Shown here: in pieces, positions 39,101 through 48,531 of the stretch
Layout: each line of letters opens with the position of its first letter
Numbering within the stretch: the first letter of the stretch is position 1
NCBI RefSeq assembly: GCF_032854445.1
Contig: NC_088295.1
Location: 53,489,249-53,549,248, forward strand
DNA from: Liolophura sinensis
Lineage: Eukaryota; Mollusca; Polyplacophora; Chitonida; Chitonidae
DNA: 60,000 nt
Direction of reading: 5' to 3'
Position numbers and translations under genes: made by a program
Notes under the pieces: model-generated
Told to the model about the DNA's origin: nothing
The model's database searches: none
The model's input: only the letters and a program-made list of their open reading frames with translations

Positions 39101-42100
39101 GACCGTCAAGGACCACTGACTAGTATGGTGTGCGTATCTGTGTGCAGTCCAGTGACCGTCAAGGACCACTGACTAGTATGGTGTGCGTATCTGTGTGCAG
39201 TCCAGTGGCCGTCAAGGACCACAGACTGATATGGTTTGCGTATCTGTGTGCAGTCCAGTGACTGTCAAGGACCACGGACTGATATGGTTTGCGTATCTGT
39301 GTGCAGTCCAGTGACCGTCAAGGACCACTGACTAATGTGGTGTGCGTATCTGTGTGCAGTCCAGTGACCGTCAAGGACCACTGACTAGTATGGTGTGCGT
39401 ATCTGTGTGCAGTCCAGTGACCGTCAAGGACCACTGACTAGTATGGTGTGCGTATCTGTGTGCAGTCCAGTGACTGTCAAGGACCACTGACTAGTATGGT
39501 GTGCGTATCTGTGTGCAGTCCAGTGACTGTCAAGGACCACTGACTAGTATGGTGTGCGTATCTGTGTGCAGTCCTGTGTATCTGTGTGCAGTCCAGTGAC
39601 CGTCAAGGACCACTGAAGGTTCATATATGCTGTGAAATTTTCTGTATGACTGCACATGTAAATGTAGTTAATGGTAATTGATGTTTGAGAAGAAATGTAT
39701 TGTAAGCCAACATGAGACCATGACATTTCTTGTGTATTACAGAGGATAACAACACAAGGGTTTTATATGAACGAGTTTTATCATCCGGTCAAATACCACC
39801 AGAGAAATCCAGGTAAGAAATGCAGATTAGGTTGCTGTAATTCAGATTTAGATGAAATTGTGTAATAAGTAATTCTAGTGTTGGAGTTTCAAGCAGTAAC
39901 TGTCAGAAACAGTTCAACTAGACAACAGGGGAACTGTGTTAGCCGCTTGTAGGCAGGGACCAAGATCATAGTGTATGTGTAAGCCATCCATCCCAGTCTT
40001 TGGGGTTTGATCATCGGCTCTTTTTTCTCAGGTTGTAAATTCCTTTTTATTCGTAACCAGATTTCCACTTGAAACCATATTAAATTTCTAGCAAAAAAAC
40101 CTCTTGGTCTAGTGCACAAAATGAAAGGTTCTCTCAAGAAAAGAGCCGCATGTCTGGCTTCCTGACCCACAGGGAGACCAAGCACATTGCTTTCGGCCCT
40201 GTGTCAGTTTATTGTGACTGGGAAGCGGATGGGGTGTTTTAGTGAGGCAGCACTATATATATGATGGCAATGAGACTGGCCTGCTACAATGACCCAAATT
40301 ATGTCGTGTACCTTTGCTGTCTTGATGTTTACCTTTGTATACCTTTGCTGTCTGAGTGTTTCAGCTGTGTTGCTGAGCGAATTTTGATGGTTTACTGTGT
40401 TCATTTCATCAGAGCATAAATCTAACAGCAGCAGTACGAGATAAATTGGTCTTCAGTAGTATGTAAAATACCAGTTGTAGCAACTGAATTAAATGTGTCT
40501 TGTTTCAGTGAGATTTGGGGCCGTTTCCTTGCCTTTGAGTCAGAAGTAGGAGATTTAGCAAGTATACTAAAAGTAGAGAAACGAAGAGCACAAGCAATTG
40601 AAAAGGTTAGTCACTGGATTTTAATATTAGACAGCGTTTCGTCTTTAAAAGTGTTACTGTTAGCGTTAAATGTATGTACGTTCATCAATGCAAATTTCCA
40701 ATTGTGTCATCATTTCTTGTTTCATAAGAGCAATATTTATGGTATTCAACCTTCACTGTGAAATATTCTATTTATATCTTGACATTATGATGACTTTGTG
40801 TATTTGAACGTTTTTATGTTGAATGTTTTTAGTTGTATGCCTTCACGATCTTGTATATAGCATGGCGTCTTACATGAGGTCTTGTCTTGCTGCTTGACGT
40901 GGGAAAGTTAAAGGAGAAGAAAATTTAAATATCAATTAAATACCATTGAAAAGAGCATGCATTTCCTCGCAGATGCATGCCATAAAAAAATTCTAATATG
41001 TACCTCAAGTTGATAAATTATAAATAAAGTCAGCGCCAAAATCCGCTGTGGGCGACTCCTTTTTGCCTGAGAACTAGTCCACAAATCTTAGGTGTTAGGT
41101 GGAGAATTGCCGCTGGAAACTGCCAAAGTGCAGTCATACATTTTCGGTAGAACTCTTCTTCCCAGAAGGTAGCAAACAGTACAGTTTCTTTTCCGCTTGA
41201 TGATCAGGAAACCAGAATGATGGACATAGGTCTCAAGTTTACACAAACAAGCCGGCAGTTTTAAGGAATCTCATTGGCTGAGAGGCAACACACCCCCAGC
41301 ATAAATTACTGGGTGCTAAAGATGGAAGACACAATGGACTCAGCGATTTATGTCAACTTTGCCGTTTTCTAGCTTTACGTGTATGGCGAGGAAATATGGC
41401 AAAATAATTCAGCAGGCACCACCAGATAGAAAAAAATGTGCTCTTTTCAGCTCATAGTGTCATGTTTTTAAGTTTTCTTCTCCTTTAAGTTGACTAAATT
41501 GGTCTTATGATGTCATCCTGCTAAGCTCAGACTGGAGCAAAACCATCTGTTTCTTTTTTTGACATCATAGCGACTGGGTGTGAAAAATCAAAATGTTTTT
41601 AAAAAAGTGACATCTAACATGAAATGACCCTTTTATCAGTGATGGAAATCCAGACATTTCATTAAATATGCATAAATAATAAGTAGAATTTCTTCACAGA
41701 GCTATTTTTATGTGGAGATCTTCAAGCATTTATCTTACCTGTAACTTAAATTATGGCTTAAGTTTTGTTTAACAGAGATCTGCTATTCTGAACATACTGT
41801 GTATATTGATGAAGTTAATGCATAAACTTGTACCCGGCAGCACAGCTGGTAGAGCATCCGCTTCGGGAGCGGTAGATCCAGGGTCAATCCTGCATCAAGT
41901 CAAACCTAAGACTTTAAAAAAGAGGAAGTTTCAACTTCCTTGCAGGGTGCCCAGCATGAAGGGGATAGTGCAACAACTGGTTGACCCGTATCAGTATAAT
42001 GGCTCGGGCGGGGAGGCTTACTTGCCTTCAGTAAGGCGTCTCATTGAAGCAGCACTAGATAAAAGATCGGTGGAAATCTGTCCTGCAACAAGGAGGCACG

Positions 42101-44664
42101 TTTCATGCATTCTAAGGATTCCTTTGTCGTCATATGACTGAAAAATTGTTAAGCACGACGTTAAACCCCAAGCACTCAATCACTCACTCACTCATAAACT
42201 CGTAAAGCTAACTTGATAAGTGAAGTACTTATTTTTATTTAAATATGCATAACTACATTTGGCACAATTCTTCTGGTTACTACAGGTACAGGAATTTGAA
42301 GGGAAGGAGACTGCTATGCTGATTGACAGGTACAAGTATCTTGACTTGTATCCCTGTTCCCAAAGTGAACTTCGATCTCTGGGTTACTGGGTGAGTCAAC
42401 TGCTTAAGGTTTCCCTGAAGCTGGGCACGTTCTTCCTCATTCACCAAAAGTGGGAGATTTTATAAAAGAAAAAATTATGTATTGTATTTTACCGTTAAAT
42501 TTTTCTGTGAAAATGGACATTCACAAGCACGTGAAGGCCATTGATGATACTATTGATCGTATTTCACAGAAAGCTATAATGTCAAGTAAAATGTGTACTT
42601 GAAAACTTTTAAACTTTAGGTGAAATAAAGTATGATCAAACATTCGGGGTATTCTTAAACTTCCTGCATATTGCAGTATTTGGTATCCGGCATATGAAAC
42701 TTGTTGAAAGTTTTGAATTATTCTAAAATGAAGTGACAGTCCTCAATACTGATAATATCTTATCTTTTTATTTTGTTTGTATATGTAAGTAATGTTTACA
42801 TTTTTTGACATTGTTTCATTCACTTATGACCAAGTGTAGTTAAAATATGAGAAAAAGTAATCACTTAAAGGTATACAAGTATAATTCTGTCTAAGACAAG
42901 GGCATGTTTTTAGTTCCTGCTACGAATCAAAGTGTAAGTTTCTATAGAAACTTTATTATGCCAGATACTGAAGCATTGTCTTTGAGTATTTCAAACATAT
43001 CACAGATGTTAGCGTTACGACTGTTGTCAGATTGGCGTCTTTACTGTTTTAACTGTGTTTATCTCAGGTCTTGGTAAAGCAGAACGTTGTGATGTTCCCT
43101 GCTGGGGAGCGAGATAAAGCTCTGACCGTACTGGAGGATGATGAGGATACCAAGCGACCAGAGTACCCAAAACCTGACCTGAATAATATGCTGCCATTCA
43201 AACCCAAAATCACATCAGGTAAAGTCAGTCAGTTGACAAGTGTGACCAAAACCTGGTGTCAGTAGAATTGTTGACATGTAATATGTCTTGCCTGCTGATG
43301 TTTGTACCTGATTGTTTCAAGAAATGAGAGTGTGGTATATGTAAAAAAAAAAATGTATGGAAAACGTCTCCTTCGAGTCACTAAATATATTAGAGGATGT
43401 TTGATGATTTTACAATATTTACCCTTGTGTTCTGTTGTTTTCAGCTCAGTCCAGTCATCCTGTGGATGGGGGCGTGTTCCCTCCACCCCCAGCAGCTGCT
43501 CACCTCATGACAATCCTACCACCCCCAATATGTTTCCGGGTACGTACCTCATACAAGTACATGTTCTATTTTGAATGGTTTTTGTTCAAACCACCTCTCT
43601 TCTCCAGGAAGCTCACAGGTGTGACAAACCAGAAGGAGATGGTTTCGGACATGTTACCTTGTTAGTCAAGCTTTGAATGTGTTCATACCTAGTGTCCAGT
43701 GCATGAGGGCTTTGTCAGTGTAGTCCGTATCAGTTATTACAAGCACTGTTGCCTGTTTTGCCCACTATTTTGGTAACAGTAGGGGCATGTGCGTTATTTC
43801 TGCTCTTCTTGGAGTGCACATTTGGATGCTGAATTACCAGTACTAAGACAAGAAACAAAACAGTATTTCTTCCAATTATGCCGTGGTAAATGCGTTCTCC
43901 TTGTATACACAGAGATCAGCAGTATCATATAATAGGTTTTCTCCTATGCCATGTTTGTGAAATATTACACAAACCAGTGTGTATCTAAATGCTTGTCCTG
44001 CATCACCCTATTGCAGTTTATTTACCCTGTTTCATGCCAAGCTGTGTTTAAGTGAACGAGTGACAAATTGCTAACAGTAATTTGGTCAAAAATATAAGAT
44101 CTATCAGTTTGCAGAAGCCTAATCGGAATGTTGTAGGAGCATGCATACATGAATCAACAGTAGTGTTCATATGTATTTGTTTGTAATTTTTTCCCAGGGA
44201 CCATTTGTCAATATGGACAAATTTATCACCCATATGAAGGACTTAAAAATGCCAGAGAGTAAGTATTAAGTATTAATAAGATTCAGAAGTATTCATAAAA
44301 GTTTGGTTGTCATTCTGCTTCCATTTTATATTTCTCTAAGGTGACAATAATGTTGTATCAAAAATGTCCATTGCTTATTTTTTTACTTATTACAACGTCA
44401 TTATGTCATGGGTTTTCTCCGTCAAATAAGTGGTTAAATATTTTGTTGTTGCCAGGTTACCAGCCTGCTGATCAGAATGGGGTGGATACAAAACCCAAAC
44501 CTGACCCAGGTACTCAGCTATCCATGGACATTGCCTTAGGAGTGAGAAAACGGAAAGCAATGGACTCCAGTGTCAATGATCACGAGAGTGATGACGAGGA
44601 CAGCCAGATGGCGCCTCCTGCTCATGATATATACCGCAGTCGACTTCAGAAACGTGTAAAGTGA
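27103..44664 (+). CDS. CSTF3: CSTF3 / CstF-77, cleavage stimulation factor subunit 3 (5' exons missing)
   Basis: Nuclear pre-mRNA 3'-end processing factor that scaffolds the CstF complex (CstF-50, CstF-64) on the polyadenylation machinery. I recognise it exon by exon from the family's HAT (half-a-TPR) repeat protein. Coding exons: 27103-27135, 27864-27961, 30518-30619, 31315-31441, 32347-32505, 33692-33773, 34122-34231, 35180-35296, 35447-35521, 36213-36356, 38502-38604, 39743-39812, 40509-40605, 42286-42390, 43068-43218, 43445-43539, 44198-44258, 44456-44664. All have AG/GT borders and all phases join without a break, giving 645 residues. HAT repeats fill about residues 1-475 of this model. 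A Pro-rich linker ([24 protein letters not shown]) and the conserved C-terminal tail ([13 protein letters not shown]) follow. The vertebrate protein is about 717 residues, so about 75 N-terminal residues are missing; no exon for them was found between 1 and 27102. The ATG at 27103 is an internal Met, not the start. Confidence 0.96.
27136..27300 (+). promoter_or_regulatory. CSTF3: Candidate intronic poly(A) site of CSTF3
   Basis: Read-through past the 27103 exon adds only VRLSTNR before an in-frame TAA at 27157-27159. AATAAA lies at 27230-27235, followed about 35-55 nt later by a long T-rich tract (27267-27292). The intron position (after ...VEK) matches the intron in which vertebrate CstF-77 makes a truncated autoregulatory transcript. 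Position and signals are seen; use is inferred. Confidence 0.45.
27804..27830 (+). repeat. (TA)n microsatellite just upstream of a CSTF3 exon
   Basis: About 11-12 TA dinucleotides ending some 34 nt before the acceptor at 27863, in the usual branch-point zone. Confidence 0.85.
27864..27961 (+). CDS. CSTF3: CSTF3 coding exon ([19 protein letters not shown]...)
   Basis: HAT-repeat exon; acceptor cag at 27861-27863, donor gtatgt from 27962, phase 0 in and 2 out. A (TA)n run lies about 35-60 nt upstream of the acceptor. Confidence 0.96.
28096..28370 (-). mobile_element. SINE family A copy, near full length, CSTF3 intron
   Basis: Reverse-oriented copy including the tRNA-like head (ccactagccacgcgggcccc on +). 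More diverged than the 46538 copy. Confidence 0.8.
28480..28690 (+). repeat. Dispersed repeat family E, copy 1, CSTF3 intron
   Basis: Resembles 31650-31790: ACATTGGTTGGATTGGCCAG, AGGCTTCACA, TGAATAAACA and AAAGGTTGAAGAAT recur in the same order. Confidence 0.6.
28835..29187 (+). repeat. 27-bp minisatellite, 13 copies, CSTF3 intron
   Basis: Unit GATCATAATGAAGACCCTGT plus TATTGAC, exactly nine codons (DHNEDPVID if translated). Copies differ mostly by single substitutions. Confidence 0.95.
29636..30214 (+). mobile_element. piggyBac-like MITE, copy 2 (~579 bp), CSTF3 intron
   Basis: Flanked by TTAA on both sides with terminal inverted repeats AGGAGAAGAAAATTT / AAATTTTCTTCTCCT. Internal sequence closely matches copy 1. 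No transposase. Confidence 0.9.
30518..30619 (+). CDS. CSTF3: CSTF3 coding exon ([18 protein letters not shown]...)
   Basis: Strong family match. Acceptor cag at 30515-30517, donor gtaagt from 30620; completes the split Arg codon of the previous exon and ends in phase 2. Confidence 0.97.
31315..31441 (+). CDS. CSTF3: CSTF3 coding exon ([20 protein letters not shown]...)
   Basis: Near-invariant family segment. Acceptor cag at 31312-31314, donor gtgagt from 31442, ends in phase 0. Confidence 0.97.
31650..31790 (+). repeat. Dispersed repeat family E, copy 2, CSTF3 intron
   Basis: Partner of 28480-28690, shorter by an internal gap. Confidence 0.6.
32347..32505 (+). CDS. CSTF3: CSTF3 coding exon, source of the downstream exon-derived tandem array
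   Basis: 53 codons ([20 protein letters not shown] ... [10 protein letters not shown]), phase 0 at both ends, T-rich acceptor and donor gtaagg at 32506. The last 75 nt plus the first ~35 nt of the intron have been duplicated in tandem downstream (see 32431-33565). The canonical splice joins this exon to 33692. Confidence 0.96.
32431..33565 (+). repeat. Exon-derived tandem array in CSTF3 (110-bp then 87-bp units, ~11 copies)
   Basis: Copies start at 32431 (the true exon), 32541, 32651, 32760, 32870, 32980, 33090, 33177, 33264, 33351 and 33438. Copies 1-7 are spaced 109-110 bp and copies 7-11 are spaced 87 bp; the shorter unit lacks about 23 bp of former intron. Each copy holds the last 75 nt of the exon plus its 5' splice site. 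Donor-like GT is kept in all but copy 5 (which reads ATAAGG). Acceptor-like ccacag precedes AACA in copies 7-11, while copies 2-6 have ccacat. Copy 7 has an in-frame TAG; copies 8-11 stay open in the CSTF3 frame. Confidence 0.95.
33692..33773 (+). CDS. CSTF3: CSTF3 coding exon ([20 protein letters not shown]...)
   Basis: Acceptor ttttaag at 33685-33691, donor gtagga from 33774, phase 0 in and 1 out. Very close to the vertebrate segment ([17 protein letters not shown]). Confidence 0.97.
34122..34231 (+). CDS. CSTF3: CSTF3 coding exon ([20 protein letters not shown]...)
   Basis: HAT-repeat exon. Acceptor tttcag ends at 34121, donor gtacgt from 34232, ends in phase 0 at LLAEKG. Confidence 0.97.
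34411..34754 (+). repeat. 20-bp minisatellite, ~17 copies, CSTF3 intron
   Basis: Unit GTCATTATTGTGTTCCCTAT with two variable positions (ATT/GTT and TTCCC/TCCCC). The period is exact across the array. Confidence 0.96.
35180..35296 (+). CDS. CSTF3: CSTF3 coding exon ([20 protein letters not shown]...)
   Basis: 39 codons, phase 0 at both ends. Acceptor atttag ends at 35179, donor gtgagt from 35297. Confidence 0.97.
35447..35521 (+). CDS. CSTF3: CSTF3 coding exon ([20 protein letters not shown]...)
   Basis: 25 codons, phase 0 at both ends. Acceptor ttttcag ends at 35446, donor gtaaga from 35522. Confidence 0.97.
35867..36004 (+). mobile_element. SINE family A, 5'-truncated, with 14-bp target-site duplication, CSTF3 intron
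   Basis: TCTTATGTGTTTTG occurs at 35853-35866 and again at 36005-36018, flanking a body that starts at GGTCTGCCAGC and ends in AATAAATAAATAA. A recent insertion. Confidence 0.93.
36213..36356 (+). CDS. CSTF3: CSTF3 coding exon ([20 protein letters not shown]...)
   Basis: 48 codons, phase 0 at both ends. Contains the conserved [16 protein letters not shown] block. Acceptor ag at 36211-36212, donor gttagt from 36357. Confidence 0.97.
36526..36813 (+). mobile_element. tRNA-derived SINE family B, CSTF3 intron
   Basis: tRNA-like head (GATGGCTCAGTTGGTAGAG), a body with CCGTATTAGTGTAATGGCTC, and a tail of CACTCA-type repeats. The direct repeat AACAAGAG at 36518-36525 and 36814-36821 flanks it. Confidence 0.85.
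36920..37440 (-). repeat. Dispersed repeat family D, copy 2, CSTF3 intron
   Basis: Inverse copy of the 15640 element with the same order of conserved blocks. One frame hints at a short acidic protein ([18 protein letters not shown]) followed by a stop, possibly a remnant of a transposon-borne gene. Confidence 0.7.
38205..38330 (+). repeat. Short 12-bp (6-bp based) minisatellite, CSTF3 intron
   Basis: Units of the form GTCAG(T/C)CTCAGT with a larger ~54-bp duplication. Confidence 0.85.
38502..38604 (+). CDS. CSTF3: CSTF3 coding exon ([20 protein letters not shown]...)
   Basis: 34 codons plus one base. Acceptor acag ends at 38501, donor gtgagt from 38605. The following intron is mostly a 53-bp tandem array. 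Confidence 0.96.
38771..39616 (+). repeat. 53-bp minisatellite, ~16 copies, CSTF3 intron
   Basis: Unit GTGTGCGTATCTGTGTGCAG plus TCCAGTGACYGTCAAGGACC plus a short variable tail. It takes up about three quarters of the 38605-39742 intron. Confidence 0.95.
39743..39812 (+). CDS. CSTF3: CSTF3 coding exon ([20 protein letters not shown]...)
   Basis: Acceptor acag ends at 39742, donor gtaaga from 39813, phase 1 in and 2 out. Matches the family's [12 protein letters not shown] block. Confidence 0.97.
40509..40605 (+). CDS. CSTF3: CSTF3 coding exon ([20 protein letters not shown]...)
   Basis: Acceptor tttcag ends at 40508, donor gttagt from 40606, ends in phase 0. Contains [13 protein letters not shown]. 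Confidence 0.97.
40908..41488 (-). mobile_element. piggyBac-like MITE, copy 3 (~581 bp), CSTF3 intron, inverted
   Basis: Same termini and TTAA flanks as copy 2, in the opposite orientation, lying between the 40509 and 42286 exons. Confidence 0.9.
41833..42192 (+). mobile_element. tRNA-derived SINE family B, full length (~360 bp), CSTF3 intron
   Basis: Head CAGCTGGTAGAGCATCCGCTT with a B-box-like GGGTCAATCC and tail CACTCACTCACTC. The direct repeat CATAAACTTGTA / CATAAACTCGTA at 41821-41832 and 42193-42204 flanks it. Confidence 0.9.
42286..42390 (+). CDS. CSTF3: CSTF3 coding exon ([20 protein letters not shown]...)
   Basis: 35 codons, phase 0 at both ends. Contains [12 protein letters not shown]. 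Acceptor acag ends at 42285, donor gtgagt from 42391. Confidence 0.96.
43068..43218 (+). CDS. CSTF3: CSTF3 coding exon ([17 protein letters not shown] linker)
   Basis: 50 codons plus one base. The first half ([20 protein letters not shown]) diverges from vertebrates; the second half carries the conserved PEYPKPD..NMLPFKP motif. Acceptor ctcag ends at 43067, donor gtaaag from 43219. Confidence 0.94.
43445..43539 (+). CDS. CSTF3: CSTF3 coding exon ([18 protein letters not shown]...)
   Basis: Pro-rich exon with conserved HPV.GGVFP.PPAA..LM..LPPPICF. Acceptor tttcag ends at 43444, donor gtacgt from 43540. Confidence 0.96.
44198..44258 (+). CDS. CSTF3: CSTF3 coding exon ([20 protein letters not shown])
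   Basis: 20 codons plus one base. Acceptor cccag ends at 44197, donor gtaagt from 44259. Matches family GPFV.VDE. Confidence 0.94.
44456..44664 (+). CDS. CSTF3: CSTF3 last coding exon with stop
   Basis: Acceptor gccag ends at 44455. Encodes an acidic stretch ([11 protein letters not shown]) and the C-terminal [13 protein letters not shown], then TGA at 44662-44664. This tail corresponds to the part of CstF-77 that contacts CstF-64 in known complexes. Confidence 0.96.
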
Positions 44665-46300
44665 TTGTGACTTAAACTTCAGTACAAAAACTGTCTCTGG
44701 TGATTCCTGTAATGGACCTGATACCTCTGCATGGCTGAACACCTCTGTGCTAGCCTGCGTGCATAAATACACAGGTATACATTTACCGTAAATCACCTAA
44801 CATCTCAAGGAATGTTTAACCAGTTAATACAAACTGTAGTACAGAAAGGGGCTTGGTTTGTGATAAATCATGTGGAGATACACGTGATTTGCGGAAAGTC
44901 AAATATAATGTCTCTTTTTGTTCACCATTTGAGTACAAAAGAGTGGTTTAATTGTTGGTGAGAAATTCCTTGAAATTATAAGTGAGTTTAGCCATACATA
45001 TGTATGTGTCCAGAGAAGTTACTGCCCATGCATGTATATAAACAAACTCATCCTAGGCAGCTTATCCTACTTTCACAGGATTCTTCAGTTTTGATGATTG
45101 TTGCACAAAAAAGCAAGGACTTCTGAGACTGACTGCCAGAATTCTGAACAGTGTTCACAAACTTCTTACGATCAGGATTATTGACAGTACCACAGAGGAC
45201 CAACTCTGTTCTTGAAGCATTGCTATAAAAATCACATAGAAATGCATCGTATTTCGTGGTTCGTGTGGTGTGAAAGATAAACCTTATGATTTCTCACACG
45301 AATCGGTTATATTGAAAGCCAGTGTAAGTAAATGTAGAGTGCAAAAAAAAACTTACACAAATTTTGTCCATGTAGAATTTTCCCTGGTGATTTCTTTGTA
45401 GTTTTGCAGGTAGGAATCCATAGTTTGGGTTGTTATCACTGTGGACTATAGGTCATCTTTGTTACGCCTGTCTGTGTGTTTGCCATACGTATCACTCAAA
45501 GTCTAATCTGAAGTGAAGCACAGAAGCCAGCCGCTTTCATCAGCGTGTATAAATGTGAGGAGATATTTCATTGTCATTATTGGTAGCCACCATGACTGTT
45601 ATGCTTGGATATACATTTATTTGCTTCAGTTGCTATGGTTTCCATGTCTCTTGCTATTTAGTCATCTTATAGTGACAGTTTTATTGTAAAGTTTCATTAC
45701 AATTTGTGAACACATAGAGAGTAAGTTTCAGATGTTCTAGGTATCTGCCATTTTGATGGCTCGATTTTGAGTGTTTTAATGTAAATCTCCATCACTTTGT
45801 TTTGCCTGTGTTTAGAGCTTATCTTAACATTCATAATTCTTATGAATTATTAAATAATTGACAGGTTAGTTTATTCAGGGTTAGCAAAACGATTTCAGGA
45901 CCAAAATATTGTGTATTTGCCTCGTACTTGTTCGTTTGAATTCTTTGTTGTCGTTGCAGATATTGGTGAAGCGCTTAGTGGTGATGTAAACCCCATGAAT
46001 CAGGCAACATAGAATTGGCCGTTAAACATTAAAAATTGGTTTCCAGAAAAAAAGGGTGCTTTTTCTCTGCTATACTTTGTGTACAAATAAACCAGTGTAC
46101 AAAAAAGTAAATGCACCATTCATCAATGTCACATTCACATGTATCATATTTTTATGACCAGTTTGTGGGTAGTCAGTTTTACAGGTGATTGCTGAATTTG
46201 ATATTCCACAAAATGGATTGTGCATATATCTACAACTACTTCATGCTCTGTTATAAACAGGAAACAGAATAAAAGATAGGTGCATATTCAATCTGATCAC
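44665..46300 (+). other. CSTF3: Probable CSTF3 3' UTR / downstream flank
   Basis: No coding signal after the CSTF3 stop. AATAAA hexamers at 46086-46091 and 46268-46273 are candidate poly(A) signals; the real end cannot be fixed without transcript data. Confidence 0.45.
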
Positions 46301-46537
46301 TTGATATTAAATGATGAATGTAAAATTTCTGGTTTCTTTATTGCTTTTAACATCTGCAATCGGTAAATGGCTTTGTACGTTTTCTCATTGTCCTTTGAAG
46401 AAAGGACCGATGTTCTCTTTGTCCTGCATTAACAAATAAGTTCAAGGCATACAGATGGCAAACATTCTTTATTTTATTAGTGTGGATATTCATCTAAAGA
46501 ACCGGTCATACCTTAGCTACAACTACCTACAACTACG

Positions 46538-46794
46538 GGGGCCTCCGTCGCTCAATTGGTTAGCGCGCTAGCGCAGCGTAATGACCCAGGAGTCTCCTAC
46601 CAAGTGTTCAAGTCCAGCTCATGCTGGCTTCCTCTCCGGCCATATGTGGGAAGGTCTGTCAGCAACCTGCGGATGGTCGTGGGTTCCCCCCGGGCTTTGC
46701 CTGGTTTCCACCTACAATAATGCTGCCGGCCGCCGTATAAGTGAAATATTCTTGAGTACGGCGTAAAACACCAATCAAATAAATAAATAAATAA
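46538..46794 (+). mobile_element. SINE family A, full-length reference copy (257 bp)
   Basis: tRNA-like head with A-box-like GCTCAATTGGTTAGCGC and B-box-like GTTCAAGTCC, then the body and AATAAATAAATAA tail. The 12-bp duplication CCTACAACTACG flanks it at 46526-46537 and 46795-46806. It may belong to one of the broad invertebrate tRNA-SINE superfamilies. Confidence 0.93.
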
Positions 46795-47310
46795 CCTACA
46801 ACTACGTCCTCTGCGATTCATCACAATCTTTTGTCAGTCATGGTCAATCCTGATTGAAAGTCAAGAAAGAGTCTGTAGCAACAACTACAGTGACCCATCA
46901 ACTCTTGCAAACTCCCAAATATCCTCAGTAGTCACATAATGTCTTGAAATCGAAGGCTGTCTGGGATAAAAATGAAGAATCCAGTTCATGAAGATAATTT
47001 GTGACCCTTGTATGCAGCTCCTATGACAAAGCCTGGCCGATTAAGATTAGTTAGAATTTATGTAGATGCCAGGGTGCGACCACTCTGACCATCTGACGAT
47101 TGCTGAAAAATTCATCAAGATTAGCTAAGATCCCACACAATTTGTTCTACGATCAGTCCAAAGTTTACCACAGTTACCTTTGGTTTTTGCTTGCAAGTTT
47201 GTCTAAATCATAAGTGTGGGTGTGATATGGCCTTAAAAGACCAATATAATTGTTTATCTTTTTGTGTGGAAGCTGGAAACTAATTTTAGGAACACTATAC
47301 TAAGAGCAAA

Positions 47311-47800
47311 ATGTACTCTGTACTGGCATGTGAAATGGGTGAGAAAATGTTTAGTCTACTGGCGTGTGAAGGGATGTGAAAATATATAGTGCACTGACAT
47401 GTGAAGGGATGTGAAAATATATAGTGCACTGGCATGTGAAAGGATGAGAAAATTTACAGTGCACTGACATGTGAAGGGATGTGAAAATATATAGTGCACT
47501 GGCATGTGAAAGGGTGAGAAAATCTACAGTGTATTGGCATTTGAAAGGATGAGAATCTACTGTGTACTGGCATGTGAAAAGATGAGAAAATCTACAGTGC
47601 ACTGACATGTGAAGGGATGTGAAACTATATAGTGGACTGGCATGTGAAAGGATGAGAAAATCTACAGTGTATTGGCATTTGAAAGGATGAGAAAATCTAC
47701 AGCATATTGGCATTTGAAAGGATGAGAAAATCTACAGTGCACTGGCATGTGAAAAAGGTGAGAAAGTGTGTAGTTCATCGGTTTGTGAAAATGATGAGAC
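47311..47800 (+). repeat. 35-bp minisatellite, ~13 copies
   Basis: Two unit types interleave: GCATGTGAAGGGATGTGAAA and GCATGTGAAAGGATGAGAAA, followed by ATMTACAGTGCACTG-type ends. Confidence 0.9.
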
Positions 47801-47928
47801 AGGCACAGTGTACCTGGATATAAAAATTAGGAAAGGAAAAATGTACAGCACACAAATGCATGTATGAAGAAAATCTTGTTTGTTGGCTTGTGAAAAACCC
47901 GTGAAAATGTACAGTGTCCTGGCATAGT

Positions 47929-48050
47929 TTATTTATTAGATTTGTGTTTACTGCCATGCTCAAGAATTTGGCACTTATATGCCAATGGTCAGGTTTTATG
48001 GGCCCTGAAGTAAACCAGGCGTAAACTGATCATCGGACAAACCTCCTGAC
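47929..48050 (-). mobile_element. Old SINE family A fragment
   Basis: Degraded reverse match to the tail (tgctcaagaatttggcactt). Confidence 0.5.
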
Positions 48051-48104
48051 TTAAAGCTGTAGCCAGAAGAGCAAGGGCTGGATTCTAACATAGACACTTT
48101 GGTC

Positions 48105-48530
48105 AAGGGCTTGATGGTAGCTGTGAACCAGGGCTTAATGTATCAGAGCCAGCATAGACCGTCACTTACAAAGGTGATGATAATGTACTAGCACATGTGT
48201 ACTAGTATGACATTGGTCAAGGGCTTGATGGTAGCTGTGAACCAGTGCTTAATATATCAGAATGGCGTAGACCGTCACTTACAAAGGTCATGATAATGTA
48301 CTAGCACGACATTGGTCAAGGGCTTGATGGTAGCTGTGAACCAGTGCTTAATGTATCAGAGCCAGCATAGACCGTCACTTACAAAGGTCATGATAATGTA
48401 CTAGCACATGTGTACTAGCATGACATTGGTCAAGGGTTTGATGGTAGCTGTGAACCAGTGCTTAATGTATCAGAGCCAGCATAGCCTGTCACATACAAAG
48501 GTCATGATAATGTACTAGCACGACAAAGTC
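48105..48530 (+). repeat. ~100-115-bp tandem repeat, 4 copies
   Basis: GGTCAAGGGCTTGATGGTAG recurs at 48111, 48215, 48314 and 48428. Spacing varies with presence or absence of a CACATGTGTACTAG insert. Confidence 0.93.
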
Positions 48531-48531
48531 T

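Noticed and set aside
46538-46620. tRNA gene
   Set aside because: The A- and B-box-like sequences belong to the head of a SINE with target-site duplications; the cloverleaf is not complete. The same holds for 36526 and 41833.
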